A stretch of 64,000 bases of DNA, from contig NZ_NMUL01000069.1 in the NCBI RefSeq assembly GCF_002234595.1, positions 1 to 64,000 on the forward strand. Reading direction: 5' to 3'. Position numbers and translations under genes: made by a program. Below, piece by piece: positions 17,398 through 25,909 of the stretch (the stretch's first letter is position 1; each line of letters begins with the position of its first letter). This DNA comes from Amycolatopsis vastitatis (GTDB lineage Bacteria; Actinomycetota; Actinomycetes; Mycobacteriales; Pseudonocardiaceae). Below the pieces are notes generated by a model. That model saw only the letters and a program-made list of their open reading frames with translations, had not been told where the DNA came from and searched no databases.

Positions 17398-17447
17398 CGA
17401 AAGTTTCGAGAATTCGTCGAATTTCGGATCCGATGGCGAAAGTTTCG
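17398..17447. promoter_or_regulatory. Paired CGAAAGTTTCG palindromes (xylan-type operators)
   Basis: CGAAAGTTTCG occurs at 17398-17408 and again at 17437-17447, 39 bases apart. A half-like CGAATTTCG lies between. A very similar palindrome is known before xylanase and xylosidase genes of actinomycetes, where a sugar-responsive repressor binds. Two sites nearly four helical turns apart suit looping or cooperative binding. They precede a GH62 and two esterase genes, which fits hemicellulose control. Confidence 0.65.
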
Positions 17448-17487
17448 GTCGCCACCGGCGCACTTCTCCCTGCCCCCAGGAGGTCAT

Positions 17488-18528
17488 GTGAAATCCCGGA
17501 TCCGGTACCTGACGGCCATCGCCGCGGTTCTGCTGACCGCGCTGCTGAACGTCCCCGCGGCGAACGCCGCCGCGCTCCCGGGCAGTTTCCGGTGGAGCTC
17601 CAGCGGTGTGCTGATCAGCCCGAAGTCCGACGCCACACACAACATCGCCGGCATCAAGGACCCGACGGTCGTCTACTCGGGCGGCAAGTACCACGTGTTC
17701 GCCAGCACCGCGAACGCGGCGGGCTACAACCTCGTGTACCTCAATTTCTCCGATTGGTCGCAAGCTGCTTCGGCCCCGCAGTACTACCTGGACCGGACCG
17801 CGATCGGCTCGGGCTACAGGGCGGCGCCGCAGGTCTTCTACTTCGCACCGCAGGGAAAGTGGTACCTCGTCTACCAGAACGGCAACGCCGCCTACTCCAC
17901 CAACAGTGACATCGCCAATCCCAACGGCTGGAGTGCGCCGAAGAACTTCTTCGGCGCGATGCCGGACATCATCAAGCAGAACATCGGCAACGGCTACTGG
18001 GTCGACATGTGGGTCATCTGCGACTCGGCCAACTGCTCCCTGTTCTCCTCCGACGACAACGGGCACCTGTACCGGTCGCAGACCACCGTGGCGAACTTCC
18101 CCAACGGCTTCGGCAACACGGTGATCGCGATGCGCGACTCCAACAAGAACAACCTGTTCGAAGCCGGCAACGTCTACAAGGTGGCCGGCCAGAACCAGTA
18201 CCTGCTGCTGGTGGAGGCGATCGGCTCCGACGGGCGCCGCTACTTCCGCTCCTGGACGTCGTCGAGCCTCGCCGGCAGCTGGAGTCCGCTCGCGGCCAGT
18301 GAGAGCAACCCCTTCGCCCGGGCGAACACCGTGACCTTCCCCGGCGGGCAGTGGTCGAAGGACATCAGCCACGGCGAAATGATCCGCTCCGGCAACGATC
18401 AGACGCTGCCGATCAACCCGTGCCGCCTGCAGTACCTCTACCAGGGCAAGAACCCCAACGCGGGCGGCGACTACAACAGCCTGCCCTGGCGGCTCGGCCT
18501 GCTCACCCAGACCAACTCGACCTGCTGA
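17488..18528 (+). CDS. Secreted GH62 alpha-L-arabinofuranosidase
   Basis: A 346-residue secreted enzyme starting at a GTG with an AGGAGGT site. Residues 1-28 are a signal peptide ending ANA-A. The mature part is a five-bladed propeller of GH62: FRWSSSGVLISPK, AGIKDPTVVYSGGKYHVFAS with the base Asp, YWVDMWVICDSANC with a substrate Asp, and DISHGEMIRSGND with the acid Glu. GH62 removes single arabinose side chains from arabinoxylan. It carries no carbohydrate-binding module. The stop is followed after 11 bases by the next gene, and the operators upstream suggest induction by xylan or arabinose. Confidence 0.92.
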   Translation: MKSRIRYLTAIAAVLLTALLNVPAANAAALPGSFRWSSSGVLISPKSDATHNIAGIKDPTVVYSGGKYHVFASTANAAGYNLVYLNFSDWSQAASAPQYYLDRTAIGSGYRAAPQVFYFAPQGKWYLVYQNGNAAYSTNSDIANPNGWSAPKNFFGAMPDIIKQNIGNGYWVDMWVICDSANCSLFSSDDNGHLYRSQTTVANFPNGFGNTVIAMRDSNKNNLFEAGNVYKVAGQNQYLLLVEAIGSDGRRYFRSWTSSSLAGSWSPLAASESNPFARANTVTFPGGQWSKDISHGEMIRSGNDQTLPINPCRLQYLYQGKNPNAGGDYNSLPWRLGLLTQTNSTC

Positions 18529-18539
18529 GGAGGAGGACG

Positions 18540-19286
18540 ATGAAGAGGTTCCTGGCCGCCGCGGCGGCCTTGGCGATCGCGTTCGCCGGCCTGACCGGCG
18601 TCGCCCGCGCGGAGTCGAACGGCGGCGTGCGGATCATGCCGCTGGGCGACTCGATCACTTACGGCACGGGCGTGCCCGGCGGGTACCGCATCGGCCTGTG
18701 GCAGCGCCTGGCCGCGGGCCGCTACACCAACGACTTCGTCGGTTCGCAGTTCAACGGGCCCAGCAGCCTGTGGGACCACGACCACGAAGGGCATCCCGGC
18801 TGGCGCATCGACCAGATCGACGCGAACGTCACCGGCTGGATGCGAACCTACAACCCGCGCTCGGTGCTGCTGCACATCGGCACCAACGACGTGCTGCAGA
18901 ACTACAACGTCGCGAGCGCGCCCGGCCGGCTGTCCACGCTGATCGACCACATCACCTCGGCGGCACCCAACGCCGACGTCTTCGTCGCGCAGCTCATCCC
19001 GCTCGGGTGGGAAAGCGGGGACGCCGCCGTGCGGACGTTCAACAACGCGGTGCCCGGGATCGTGCAGAGCAAGGTGAACGCCGGCAAGCACGTGCACCTG
19101 GTGAACATGCACAGCGCGGTGTCCGCCGCCGACCTCCCGGACGGCGTCCACCCGAACGCCGCCGGCTACGACAAGATGGCGGCCGTCTGGTACAACGCCC
19201 TGCGGTCGGTTCCGGGCAGCATCGGCAACCCGCGTTCCGCCGTCGCCACCGAGGCGCTCGCGGCGGCGACGTTCGGCGCAGCGTAA
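18540..19286 (+). CDS. Secreted SGNH carbohydrate esterase (CE3-like)
   Basis: A 248-residue protein with a signal peptide (MKRFLAAAAALAIAFAGLTG, cleavage near ARA-E). The SGNH blocks are clear: PLGDSITYG with the nucleophile Ser, HIGTNDVLQNY for the Gly/Asn oxyanion residues, and LPDGVHPNAAGY with the catalytic Asp and His. The opening RIMPLGDSITYGTGVPGGYR is typical of CE3 acetylxylan esterases. Such enzymes deacetylate xylan and so open it to GH62 and xylanases. An AGGAGGA site precedes the ATG, and it is cotranscribed with GH62. Confidence 0.9.
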   Translation: MKRFLAAAAALAIAFAGLTGVARAESNGGVRIMPLGDSITYGTGVPGGYRIGLWQRLAAGRYTNDFVGSQFNGPSSLWDHDHEGHPGWRIDQIDANVTGWMRTYNPRSVLLHIGTNDVLQNYNVASAPGRLSTLIDHITSAAPNADVFVAQLIPLGWESGDAAVRTFNNAVPGIVQSKVNAGKHVHLVNMHSAVSAADLPDGVHPNAAGYDKMAAVWYNALRSVPGSIGNPRSAVATEALAAATFGAA

Positions 19287-19297
19287 GGAGAACCGTG

Positions 19298-20209
19298 ATG
19301 AAACGTCTGCTCACCGCTGTCCTGGCCATGGTGGTCATGGCCCTCGGCCTCGTCTCGCCCGCCCACGCGGCGGCACTGACCAGGGTGACGAACTTCGGGA
19401 ACAACCCGACGAACCTGAACATGTACGTCTACGTCCCCGACCGGGTCGCGGCCAAGCCGGCGCTGCTGGTGCTGGTGCACTACTGCGGCGGCTCGGCGAG
19501 CTCCGTCTTCGGCTGGAACGGCAAGGACTACGTCACCGCGGCCGACCGCTACGGCTACATCATGGTGCTGCCGGAGGCGACCCGCAGCGAGAAGTGCTTC
19601 GACGTCTCGACGCCGAAGGCGCTGAAGCGCAATGGCGGCGGGGACTCGACCGGGATCATGTCCATGGTCGCCTACGCCAAGTCCCGCTACAACGTCGACC
19701 CGGCGCGGGTCGTCGTCAGCGGCTTCTCGTCCGGGGCGATGATGACCAACGTGCTGGCCGCCGAGTACCCCGACGTGTTCGCGGCGGGTTCGGCGTACTC
19801 CGGCGTACCCGCCGGGTGCTTCGCCACCACGAACGGTTCGCTGTGGAACAGCACCTGCTCCAGCGGGCAGTCGATCAAGACCGCGCAGCAGTGGGGCGAC
19901 CTGGCCCGGTCGATGTACCCGGGCTACACCGGCCGCTACCCGCGGATGCAGCTGTGGCACGGCACCACCGACACGACGTTGTCGTACCCGAACTTCGGTG
20001 AAGAGATCAAGCAGTGGACCAACCTGAACGGGTTGAGCCAGACACCGGCGTTCACCGACCACCCGCAGTCGTCGTGGACGCGGACCCGGTACGGCAACAC
20101 CAGCACCCAGGCCACGGTGGAGGGCGTCAGCATCGCCGGCGTGGGGCACCAGCTGCCGATGACCGGCCAGCTGGCGTACGCGATTTCGTTCCTCGGCCTC
20201 GACCACTGA
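19298..20209 (+). CDS. Secreted PHB-depolymerase/CE1-type esterase
   Basis: A 303-residue secreted esterase (a GTG three bases earlier is an alternative start). The signal peptide ends near AHA-A. The mature protein has LVLVHYCGGSASSVFGWNG, the nucleophile elbow SGFSSGAMMTNV, the acid region LWHGTTDTT and the catalytic His in AGVGHQLP. This matches the Esterase-PHB family, which includes CE1 acetylxylan and feruloyl esterases. Its place behind GH62 and CE3 genes favours an arabinoxylan ester (feruloyl or acetyl) as substrate over polyhydroxybutyrate. An AAGGAG site precedes it, and a strong terminator follows. Confidence 0.9.
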   Translation: MKRLLTAVLAMVVMALGLVSPAHAAALTRVTNFGNNPTNLNMYVYVPDRVAAKPALLVLVHYCGGSASSVFGWNGKDYVTAADRYGYIMVLPEATRSEKCFDVSTPKALKRNGGGDSTGIMSMVAYAKSRYNVDPARVVVSGFSSGAMMTNVLAAEYPDVFAAGSAYSGVPAGCFATTNGSLWNSTCSSGQSIKTAQQWGDLARSMYPGYTGRYPRMQLWHGTTDTTLSYPNFGEEIKQWTNLNGLSQTPAFTDHPQSSWTRTRYGNTSTQATVEGVSIAGVGHQLPMTGQLAYAISFLGLDH

Positions 20210-20216
20210 GAAAACG

Positions 20217-20252
20217 GCGGAAGCGGCGCACTCCCCAGTGCGCCGCTTCCGC
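20217..20252. terminator. Strong bidirectional terminator
   Basis: A perfect 16-bp stem (GCGGAAGCGGCGCACT) with a CCCC loop lies between the convergent esterase gene and the tandem hydrolase gene. It is preceded by AAAA on the plus strand, which gives a T-run when read from the minus strand, so it can end transcripts from both sides. Confidence 0.88.
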
Positions 20253-20256
20253 TGTA

Positions 20257-22383
20257 TCAGTGGCAGAACGAGACTTCCGGATACCCCGGCCGGTCGAGCA
20301 CCGGCCGTGACTCGCCGCGCAGGTGCTGGTCGAAGAACGCGTTGACGTACGTCCGCGTGATCTCCTGGGTCCGCAGCGCGGTGGTCTTCGCGCCGTAGTC
20401 GACGCCCAGTTCGTCACCGACCAGGCCCACGTCGGTGAACGACGCGTGCTGGGCGCCCTTCACGTCGGCCCAGCGCCGCCAGCCGGTCAGCTGCGCCCAG
20501 TCCCGTTCCCACGTCGGGTCGCCCGGCACGCAGGCGGTTTCCCCGAGCTGGTGACCGAGGAACATGAACGGCCGCGACAGCCCGGGCGGGGTCAGCGCGA
20601 CGTGGGTCGTGCCGTCGATGTCCATCCCGGCTTTGATCCGGCTGTCGGCGACCATCGCCGGGATGGTGCTCGCGCCACCGATGGAGTGCCCGGCCATGCC
20701 GATCCGGGAACTGTCGATCAGCGGAGCCCACTTCGAGTGCGTCAGCGAGTTCAGCACGAACGACACGTCGGCGGCCCGGCCGAGTTCCAGCTTCTCCCAA
20801 AAAGCGTCGTCGTGCGGGACTTCGCAGGAGGCGCACCCGGCGAACCGCCCGTCCGGGAAGCTCTGCCCGGCGTTCTCGTAGGTGTGGCCGACCACCGCGA
20901 CGACGTACCCGTGGCCGGCCAGGTCCTCGGCCAGGGCGGTCAGCGTGGCACGGGGTTTCGTGTAACCGGGCGAAAGCACGATCAGCGGCAGCCCGTGCCC
21001 GGCCGGCCGCGCATCGGCGACGGAATTGGTCACCATCCCGGTGAGCAGGTCCGGCGCCACGTTCAGGCCGCTGTCCTTCAGCAACGCCGCAGACTCCGCG
21101 GGGGTCAGGTACTGCGTCTTCGGCCCCTTCGCCGAAGCAGCCGGGTAGAAGAGGGAGACCATCAGCTCCCGGTAGGGGACCGACGGCACCCACGGGTCGG
21201 GACGCGAAGTGTCCTTCAGGTACACCGCCGCGCTGCCCACCGGCCGGTCACCGGTCGGGGCGGGCAGGTACGGCGTCGACGTCCGGGCGAAGGCGACCTC
21301 CGGGTACCGCGTGGACGGCTGGTCCAGCAGCGGTTGCGGCTTGCCGCGCAAGTGCTGGTCGAAGAACGCCCGGACGTACGCCGCGGTGATCGCCTGGCCA
21401 CGCGCGGCCGGGGTGGTCGCCCCGAAGTCGAGGCCCAGCTGCTCACCGACCAGGCCGATGTCGGTGAACGACGGGTGCTGCATCCCGGCCACGGTGAGCC
21501 AGCGCTTCCAGCCCTTCAGCTGCTTCCAGTCGGCGTCCCAGGTGGCGGACTCGACCCCGGTGCCAGGGGCGTACAGGCTCTGCCTGCCGAAGAACAGGAA
21601 CGGCCGGTCGAGGCCCGGGGCGAGCAGGGGATCGCTCTGCGTGCCGTCCATGTCGATCCCGGCCTTGATCCGGGGGTCGGTCACCATCGCGTTCACCGTG
21701 CTCGTGCCGCCGACGGAGTGCCCGGCCATGCCGATCCGGGAACTGTCGATCAGCGAAGCCCACTTCGAGTGCGCCAGCGAGTCCAGGACGAACGACACGT
21801 CCTTCGCCCGGCCGCGCTGCAGCTTCTGCCAGAACTCGATGTCGTGGTCGCCGCAGGCCGCGCAGCCGGTGACCCGGCCGTCCGGGAAGGTGGTGGCCAC
21901 GTTCTCGTAGGTGTGGTCGACCAGGACGACCAGGTAGCCGTGGCTCGCCAGGTCTTCCGACAGCGAGGTCAGCTCGGCCCGCGGCCGCTTGAAGCCGGGG
22001 GACAGGACGACGGCGGGCAGGCCGCGCCCGGCGGGCGGCGCGTCGACGACGGCGTCGGTGCGGACCGTGGTCATCACCGACGGCGGGATACCGGTGATGC
22101 CCGCTTCGTCGAAGACGGCCTTCGCCTCGGCTTCTGACATGAACTGCTTCTTCGGCCCTGCCGAGGGAACCGCCGGGTAGAAGAGGGAAACCATCAGCTC
22201 CCGGTAGGGCACCGACGGCACCCACGGGTCGGGGCGCGAAGTGTCCTTGAGGTACAGGGCGGTCGTGCCGACGGGCCGGTCGCCGGTCGGTTTCGCCAGC
22301 GTGAGCGCCGGGTCCGCCGACGCGGGCGGCGACGCCAAGGCCAGGGTGAGTGCGGTGATGACCATGAGGCTCTTGATTCTCAT
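20257..22383 (-). CDS. Tandem-fused secreted alpha/beta hydrolase (two PAF-AH/lipase-like units)
   Basis: A 708-residue protein with a signal peptide (MRIKSLMVITALTLALASPP). It holds two complete copies of one hydrolase unit in a single frame. Unit one spans about residues 30-370 and unit two about 375-708. Each has DTSRPDPWVPSVPYRELMVS, a His-rich (D/G)HTYEN strand, GC(A/S)(A/S)C, the nucleophile MAGHS(V/I)GG, the acid strand D(M/I)DG and the catalytic His in QH(P/A)SFTD. The fold resembles PAF-acetylhydrolase/chlorophyllase-like esterases. The next gene upstream is a third copy. DNA identity between the two units is very high in places, so duplication or conversion was recent. It starts by ATGA overlap with that gene. 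The substrate is unknown. Confidence 0.88.
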   Translation of the reverse strand: MRIKSLMVITALTLALASPPASADPALTLAKPTGDRPVGTTALYLKDTSRPDPWVPSVPYRELMVSLFYPAVPSAGPKKQFMSEAEAKAVFDEAGITGIPPSVMTTVRTDAVVDAPPAGRGLPAVVLSPGFKRPRAELTSLSEDLASHGYLVVLVDHTYENVATTFPDGRVTGCAACGDHDIEFWQKLQRGRAKDVSFVLDSLAHSKWASLIDSSRIGMAGHSVGGTSTVNAMVTDPRIKAGIDMDGTQSDPLLAPGLDRPFLFFGRQSLYAPGTGVESATWDADWKQLKGWKRWLTVAGMQHPSFTDIGLVGEQLGLDFGATTPAARGQAITAAYVRAFFDQHLRGKPQPLLDQPSTRYPEVAFARTSTPYLPAPTGDRPVGSAAVYLKDTSRPDPWVPSVPYRELMVSLFYPAASAKGPKTQYLTPAESAALLKDSGLNVAPDLLTGMVTNSVADARPAGHGLPLIVLSPGYTKPRATLTALAEDLAGHGYVVAVVGHTYENAGQSFPDGRFAGCASCEVPHDDAFWEKLELGRAADVSFVLNSLTHSKWAPLIDSSRIGMAGHSIGGASTIPAMVADSRIKAGMDIDGTTHVALTPPGLSRPFMFLGHQLGETACVPGDPTWERDWAQLTGWRRWADVKGAQHASFTDVGLVGDELGVDYGAKTTALRTQEITRTYVNAFFDQHLRGESRPVLDRPGYPEVSFCH

Positions 22384-23486
22384 CCGATGAAGGTCACTTC
22401 CGGGTAAGCGGGCGAGGGTGTGCTCAGCAGTGGCTGCGGACGGCAGCGCAGGTTCAGGTCGAAGAAAGCGCCTACGTACGTCCGCGTGACGGCCAGCGCG
22501 CGGTAGGGGTCGATCGAGTCGCCGAGGTCGACGCCCAGCTGCGCGGCGAGCACGCCGAGGTCGGTGAACGACTGGTGCACCGTGCCCGAGACCATGAGCC
22601 AGCGCTTCCACCCGGTCAGGTGCGTCCAGTCGGTTTCCCAGTCGTCGTACGGACCAGGCTCGCCCGGGGTGTAGTTGTCCTTGCTGCCGAAGAACATGAA
22701 GGGCCGCGAGAGCCTCGAAGCCGGGATCGGGACGTGGACGCTGCCGTCCAGATCGGCGCCGGCGCGGATGCGCGGGTCGGCCAGCATCGCCTGGGTGGTG
22801 ATCGCGCCGCCCGCGGAGTGGCCGGTCATGCCGATCCGCTGCGGGTCGATCAGCGCGCCCCACTTCGAAGACAAGAGGGAATCGAGCACGAACGACGTGT
22901 CCTTCGACCGGACCTGCGCGAACTTCTCCCAGAACCCGGGCTGGTCGTCGACTTCGCAGGCGGCGCAGCCCGTGACGTGCCCGTCGGGGAAGGTCGTGGC
23001 CCGGTTCTCGTAGGTGTGGTCGATCGCCGCGACGGCGTACCCGCGGCTGGCGAGGTCCTCGGCCAGCGCGGTGAGCGTCGCGCGAGGCTGGGTCCAGCCC
23101 GGGGACAGCACGACCAGCGGCAGGCTGTGCCACCGCCCGGCCGGGTGCGCGTCGACGACGGCGTTCGTCCGGACCGTGCTGAAGACGTCCAGCGGGAGGC
23201 CCGGGATGTTCTGCCGCTCGAGGTTGCGTTCCGACTCGAGCGGGGTCATGTACTGCTTCTTCGGCCCGTTCGCCGAGGTCGCCGGGTAGAAGACGGAGAC
23301 CATCAGCTCCCGGTAGGGCACCGACGGCACCCACGGGTCGGCGCGCGAAGTGTCCTTGAAGGACAGTGTGGTGACACCGACCGGCTGGTGACCGGTCGGG
23401 GCGGGCAGGTAGGGCGTCGTGGCCGCCGAAGCGGGCGACGCGGTCAACGTGAGTGTGAGTGCGGTGACTACCGCGAGAGTGCGCAT
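22380..23486 (-). CDS. Secreted alpha/beta hydrolase (single unit, PAF-AH/lipase-like)
   Basis: A 368-residue protein starting MRTLAVVTALTLTLTASPAS, a signal peptide. It is the single-unit relative of the fused gene downstream, sharing DPWVPSVPYRELMVS, IDHTYENRATTFPDG, GCAAC, nucleophile MTGHSAGG, DLDG and VHQSFTDLG. The conserved Ser, Asp and His make it probably active. It follows the ABC permease by 20 bases and overlaps the fused hydrolase start. Its place in a GntR/ABC operon suggests a role in envelope lipid or antibiotic response, but this is inferred from context only. Confidence 0.88.
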   Translation of the reverse strand: MRTLAVVTALTLTLTASPASAATTPYLPAPTGHQPVGVTTLSFKDTSRADPWVPSVPYRELMVSVFYPATSANGPKKQYMTPLESERNLERQNIPGLPLDVFSTVRTNAVVDAHPAGRWHSLPLVVLSPGWTQPRATLTALAEDLASRGYAVAAIDHTYENRATTFPDGHVTGCAACEVDDQPGFWEKFAQVRSKDTSFVLDSLLSSKWGALIDPQRIGMTGHSAGGAITTQAMLADPRIRAGADLDGSVHVPIPASRLSRPFMFFGSKDNYTPGEPGPYDDWETDWTHLTGWKRWLMVSGTVHQSFTDLGVLAAQLGVDLGDSIDPYRALAVTRTYVGAFFDLNLRCRPQPLLSTPSPAYPEVTFIG

Positions 23487-23506
23487 GATTCCCCCAGTCG
23501 GAATCG

Positions 23507-24490
23507 TCAGGACAGGTGGCGGAGACGGCGGAAGCAGAACCAGGTGAGCAGGGCGGTCATCGCGAGGTAGAGCGCCAGTTCGAGCCACTGCAGCGGCCAG
23601 AACCGGGAACCGGGCTGGAAGGTCAGGCGCTGCTGGTAGCCGTGCGCGCCCAGCTGGGCCATGCACTGTTCCATGGAGCCGTGTTCCGGCGGCCCCTGGC
23701 CCGGCCGCGGGGCGCACGTCTGGATGAAGTCCGGGAGCGGAGCGGCCACGTTCCCGGCCGGGTCCACGGTTTCGTTCGCCAGCACCCACGCACCGGCCGG
23801 CTGCCGCATCCCGATCTCCGTGATTCCCTGGTTGTCGTTGCCGGTGATGTTCGTGATGTCCTTGCCGACGATCGCGACCGTTTCCGTTTGCGGCGGCAGC
23901 AGGTACGGGCGCACGAACGCCGGGACGAGGATCAGTACGGCGGCGAGCGTGGCGAGGGTGACGGCCATGGCGGCCACTGTCCGCTTCAGCAGCATCCCGA
24001 CCGCGACGCCGAGAGCGAGGGCGAAGGCCGCGTAGCCGATCGGGACGATGCCGCGGGCGCCGAACACCACCGGCATGATGCGCGAGAGCATCCCGCGGTC
24101 GGTCTGCGTCGCCGCGAGCGCGTCGATCGGGCTCGCCCACCACGACACCGCCCAGCCGAGCAGCCCGGCCGCGACCATCGCGGCCAGCAGGCCGACCCCG
24201 AGCTTGGTGGTGAGCCACTGCTTGCGCGTGACGGTCTGGTTCCACACCAGGCTGTGCGTGCCGCTTTCCAGCTCACGGGTGATCATCGGCACGCCCCAGA
24301 AGACGCCGATCACCGCGGGCAGCAGGTACAGCACCAGGATCGTGCCGTAGAAGAGGGTGTCCTGGTCGGAGAAGTTCGTGCGCCCGACCAGGCTCGGCCC
24401 CGTGATCGCCAGCACGACGGCGACCGCGAGCAGCCCGGCGAACACGGACAACGCGGGAATGCGGAACTGGCGCCAGGTGAGCCAGGTCAT
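23507..24490 (-). CDS. ABC transporter permease (ABC-2-like)
   Basis: A 327-residue membrane protein starting MTWLTWRQFRIPALSV. It has about six membrane segments: 13-30, 47-75 (FYGTILVLYLLPAVIGVFWG), 105-125, 150-172, 180-200 and a C-terminal one (LALYLAMTALLTWFCF). A long extracytoplasmic loop near residues 205-295 contains paired Cys (QTCAPRPGQ, MEQCMAQ). The motif MITRELESGTHSLVWNQTVTRKQW is typical of ABC-2 permeases linked to YtrA-type operons. The start overlaps the ATPase stop as ATGA. It probably works as the membrane half of an exporter with that ATPase. Confidence 0.88.
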   Translation of the reverse strand: MTWLTWRQFRIPALSVFAGLLAVAVVLAITGPSLVGRTNFSDQDTLFYGTILVLYLLPAVIGVFWGVPMITRELESGTHSLVWNQTVTRKQWLTTKLGVGLLAAMVAAGLLGWAVSWWASPIDALAATQTDRGMLSRIMPVVFGARGIVPIGYAAFALALGVAVGMLLKRTVAAMAVTLATLAAVLILVPAFVRPYLLPPQTETVAIVGKDITNITGNDNQGITEIGMRQPAGAWVLANETVDPAGNVAAPLPDFIQTCAPRPGQGPPEHGSMEQCMAQLGAHGYQQRLTFQPGSRFWPLQWLELALYLAMTALLTWFCFRRLRHLS

Positions 24491-25368
24491 CGGAGGACCT
24501 CCAGAGCGGGGCGAGCGGCGGCAGGGTTGCTCATGTACTCGAGGACGAGGTCTTCCAGGCCGATCTGCCCGACCGTCCACGCGGGATCGAGGATCGGCGC
24601 CTCGGTGCGGACGAGGACGGTGGTCTGGCGGTCGGTGTGCTTCGCCGAGACGACGTGCTGGTCCGACGGCAGCGTCTCGACGTCGCGGCGCGGCCCGGAG
24701 AGCCGGTGGTGCGTGGCGAGCAGCGTCTCCACCTCCCCGATCACCCGGACCTGGGAGGCCACCAGCACGACGAGGTGGTCACAGACCCGCTCGAGGTCGT
24801 TGACCAGGTGCGAGGACATCACGACGGACAGCCCGTGCTCGGCGACAGCTTCCATCAGGTCCTGCAGGAACTCGCGGCGGGCCAACGGGTCGAGCGCCGC
24901 GACCGGCTCGTCGAGCAGCAGCAGTTCGGGGCGTTTGGCGATGCCGATCGTGAGCGCCAGCTGGGCGCGCTGGCCGCCGGAGAGCTTGCCGGCGTGCTGC
25001 TTCGGGTCCAGCCCGAGCCGTTCGATGCGCTTTTCGGCGAGCGAAGCGTCCCAGCCCGGGTTGAGGTGGGCGCCGAGCCGCAGGTGCTCTTCGATGGACA
25101 GTCCACTGTAGACCGGTGTGTTCTGGGCGACGTAGCCGACCTTGGCCAGCTGCTCCGGGCCGCTGCCCGGCACCCCGCCGCACACCTCGATCGTGCCGGT
25201 CGTCGGCTCCAGCATGCCGGCCGCGATGTTGAGCAGCGTCGACTTGCCCGCGCCGTTGGGGCCGACGAGCCCGGTGACGTGGCCCGCTTCGATCTCCAGC
25301 GTGCAGCCGGTCAGCGCTTGCTTGCGCCCGTACTTCTTGCCCAGTCCCTGGGCTTTCAGGACAGTCAC
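24487..25368 (-). CDS. ABC transporter ATP-binding protein
   Basis: A 293-residue ATPase with Walker A GPNGAGKST near residue 36-44, Q-loop YVAQNTPVYSG, signature LSGGQRAQLAL, Walker B LLLLDEPVAALDP and the switch His in MSSHLVNDLE. A C-terminal extension of about 70 residues follows the core. It starts at a GTG overlapping the GntR stop. Together with the permease it forms an ABC-2-type exporter of the kind governed by YtrA-type GntR proteins, often induced by cell-wall or membrane stress. Confidence 0.93.
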   Translation of the reverse strand: MTVLKAQGLGKKYGRKQALTGCTLEIEAGHVTGLVGPNGAGKSTLLNIAAGMLEPTTGTIEVCGGVPGSGPEQLAKVGYVAQNTPVYSGLSIEEHLRLGAHLNPGWDASLAEKRIERLGLDPKQHAGKLSGGQRAQLALTIGIAKRPELLLLDEPVAALDPLARREFLQDLMEAVAEHGLSVVMSSHLVNDLERVCDHLVVLVASQVRVIGEVETLLATHHRLSGPRRDVETLPSDQHVVSAKHTDRQTTVLVRTEAPILDPAWTVGQIGLEDLVLEYMSNPAAARPALEVLR

Positions 25369-25760
25369 GCTATGTCCTCTCTGGCGGAGTCGCGAAACGT
25401 GGACATCAACAAGGCTTCGATGCTCTCCTCGTCGAGACCCGCCTTGCGGGCCTGGGAAAGCCAGCGGCGCAGGTCGCGCCGCAGCGGTCCGAGCACGGCG
25501 AACGACGCTCCGCCGTTCAACGTCGCCGTCACGAACGTGCCGACGCCGGGCCGGGCCGAGACCAGGCCGTCGTGCTCCAGTTCGCGGTAGGCCTTCAGCA
25601 CGGTGTTCGGGTTGATCGCGAGGCTCGCGACCACGTCCTTGACCTTCGGGAGCTGGTCTCCCTCGGACAGCAGGCCGAGGCGCAGCGCGTGCCGCACCTG
25701 CTGGACCAGCTGCTGGTACGGCGACAGGCCGGACCTCGTGTCCAGGTGGAACTCGATCAT
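25365..25760 (-). CDS. GntR-family regulator, YtrA type
   Basis: A 131-residue protein starting MIEFHLDTRSGLSPYQQLVQ. The ATG at 25760 has a GGAG site six bases upstream; an ATG at 25772 would itself contain that site. The N-terminal winged helix (QLPKVKDVVASLAINPNTVLKAYRELEHDGLV) is followed by a short tail of about 50 residues, the mark of the YtrA subfamily. Members autoregulate their ABC operon. It is first in a five-gene minus-strand operon with coupled overlaps. The palindromic region just upstream is its likely operator. Confidence 0.92.
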   Translation of the reverse strand: MIEFHLDTRSGLSPYQQLVQQVRHALRLGLLSEGDQLPKVKDVVASLAINPNTVLKAYRELEHDGLVSARPGVGTFVTATLNGGASFAVLGPLRRDLRRWLSQARKAGLDEESIEALLMSTFRDSAREDIA

Positions 25761-25775
25761 CGGCAACTCCATTTA

Positions 25776-25799
25776 TCTAGTTACCTAGCACTATAGCTA
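25776..25799 (-). promoter_or_regulatory. Promoter/operator of the GntR-ABC-hydrolase operon
   Basis: On the minus strand a TATAGT -10-like hexamer (25790-25795) lies inside an AT-rich patch with TAGT/ACTA arms (25778-25793) and two CTAG words. AT-rich sequence is rare in this window. Position before the YtrA-type gene suggests an autoregulated promoter. Confidence 0.5.
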
Positions 25800-25909
25800 A
25801 GCAGCACTGTTCAGGCCAGTGATCTTTTTCGGCCGCCGGAGCCAACCTCGCCGCGGCTGCGGCGTCTGTGGAGGCGAAGTGATCGTTTTCCTCTCCGAAG
25901 GGACTTTTC

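Noticed and set aside
17296..17487. Immunity gene for the Rhs toxin
   Set aside because: The gap is too short, holds operators of the next operon, and no frame gives a plausible protein.
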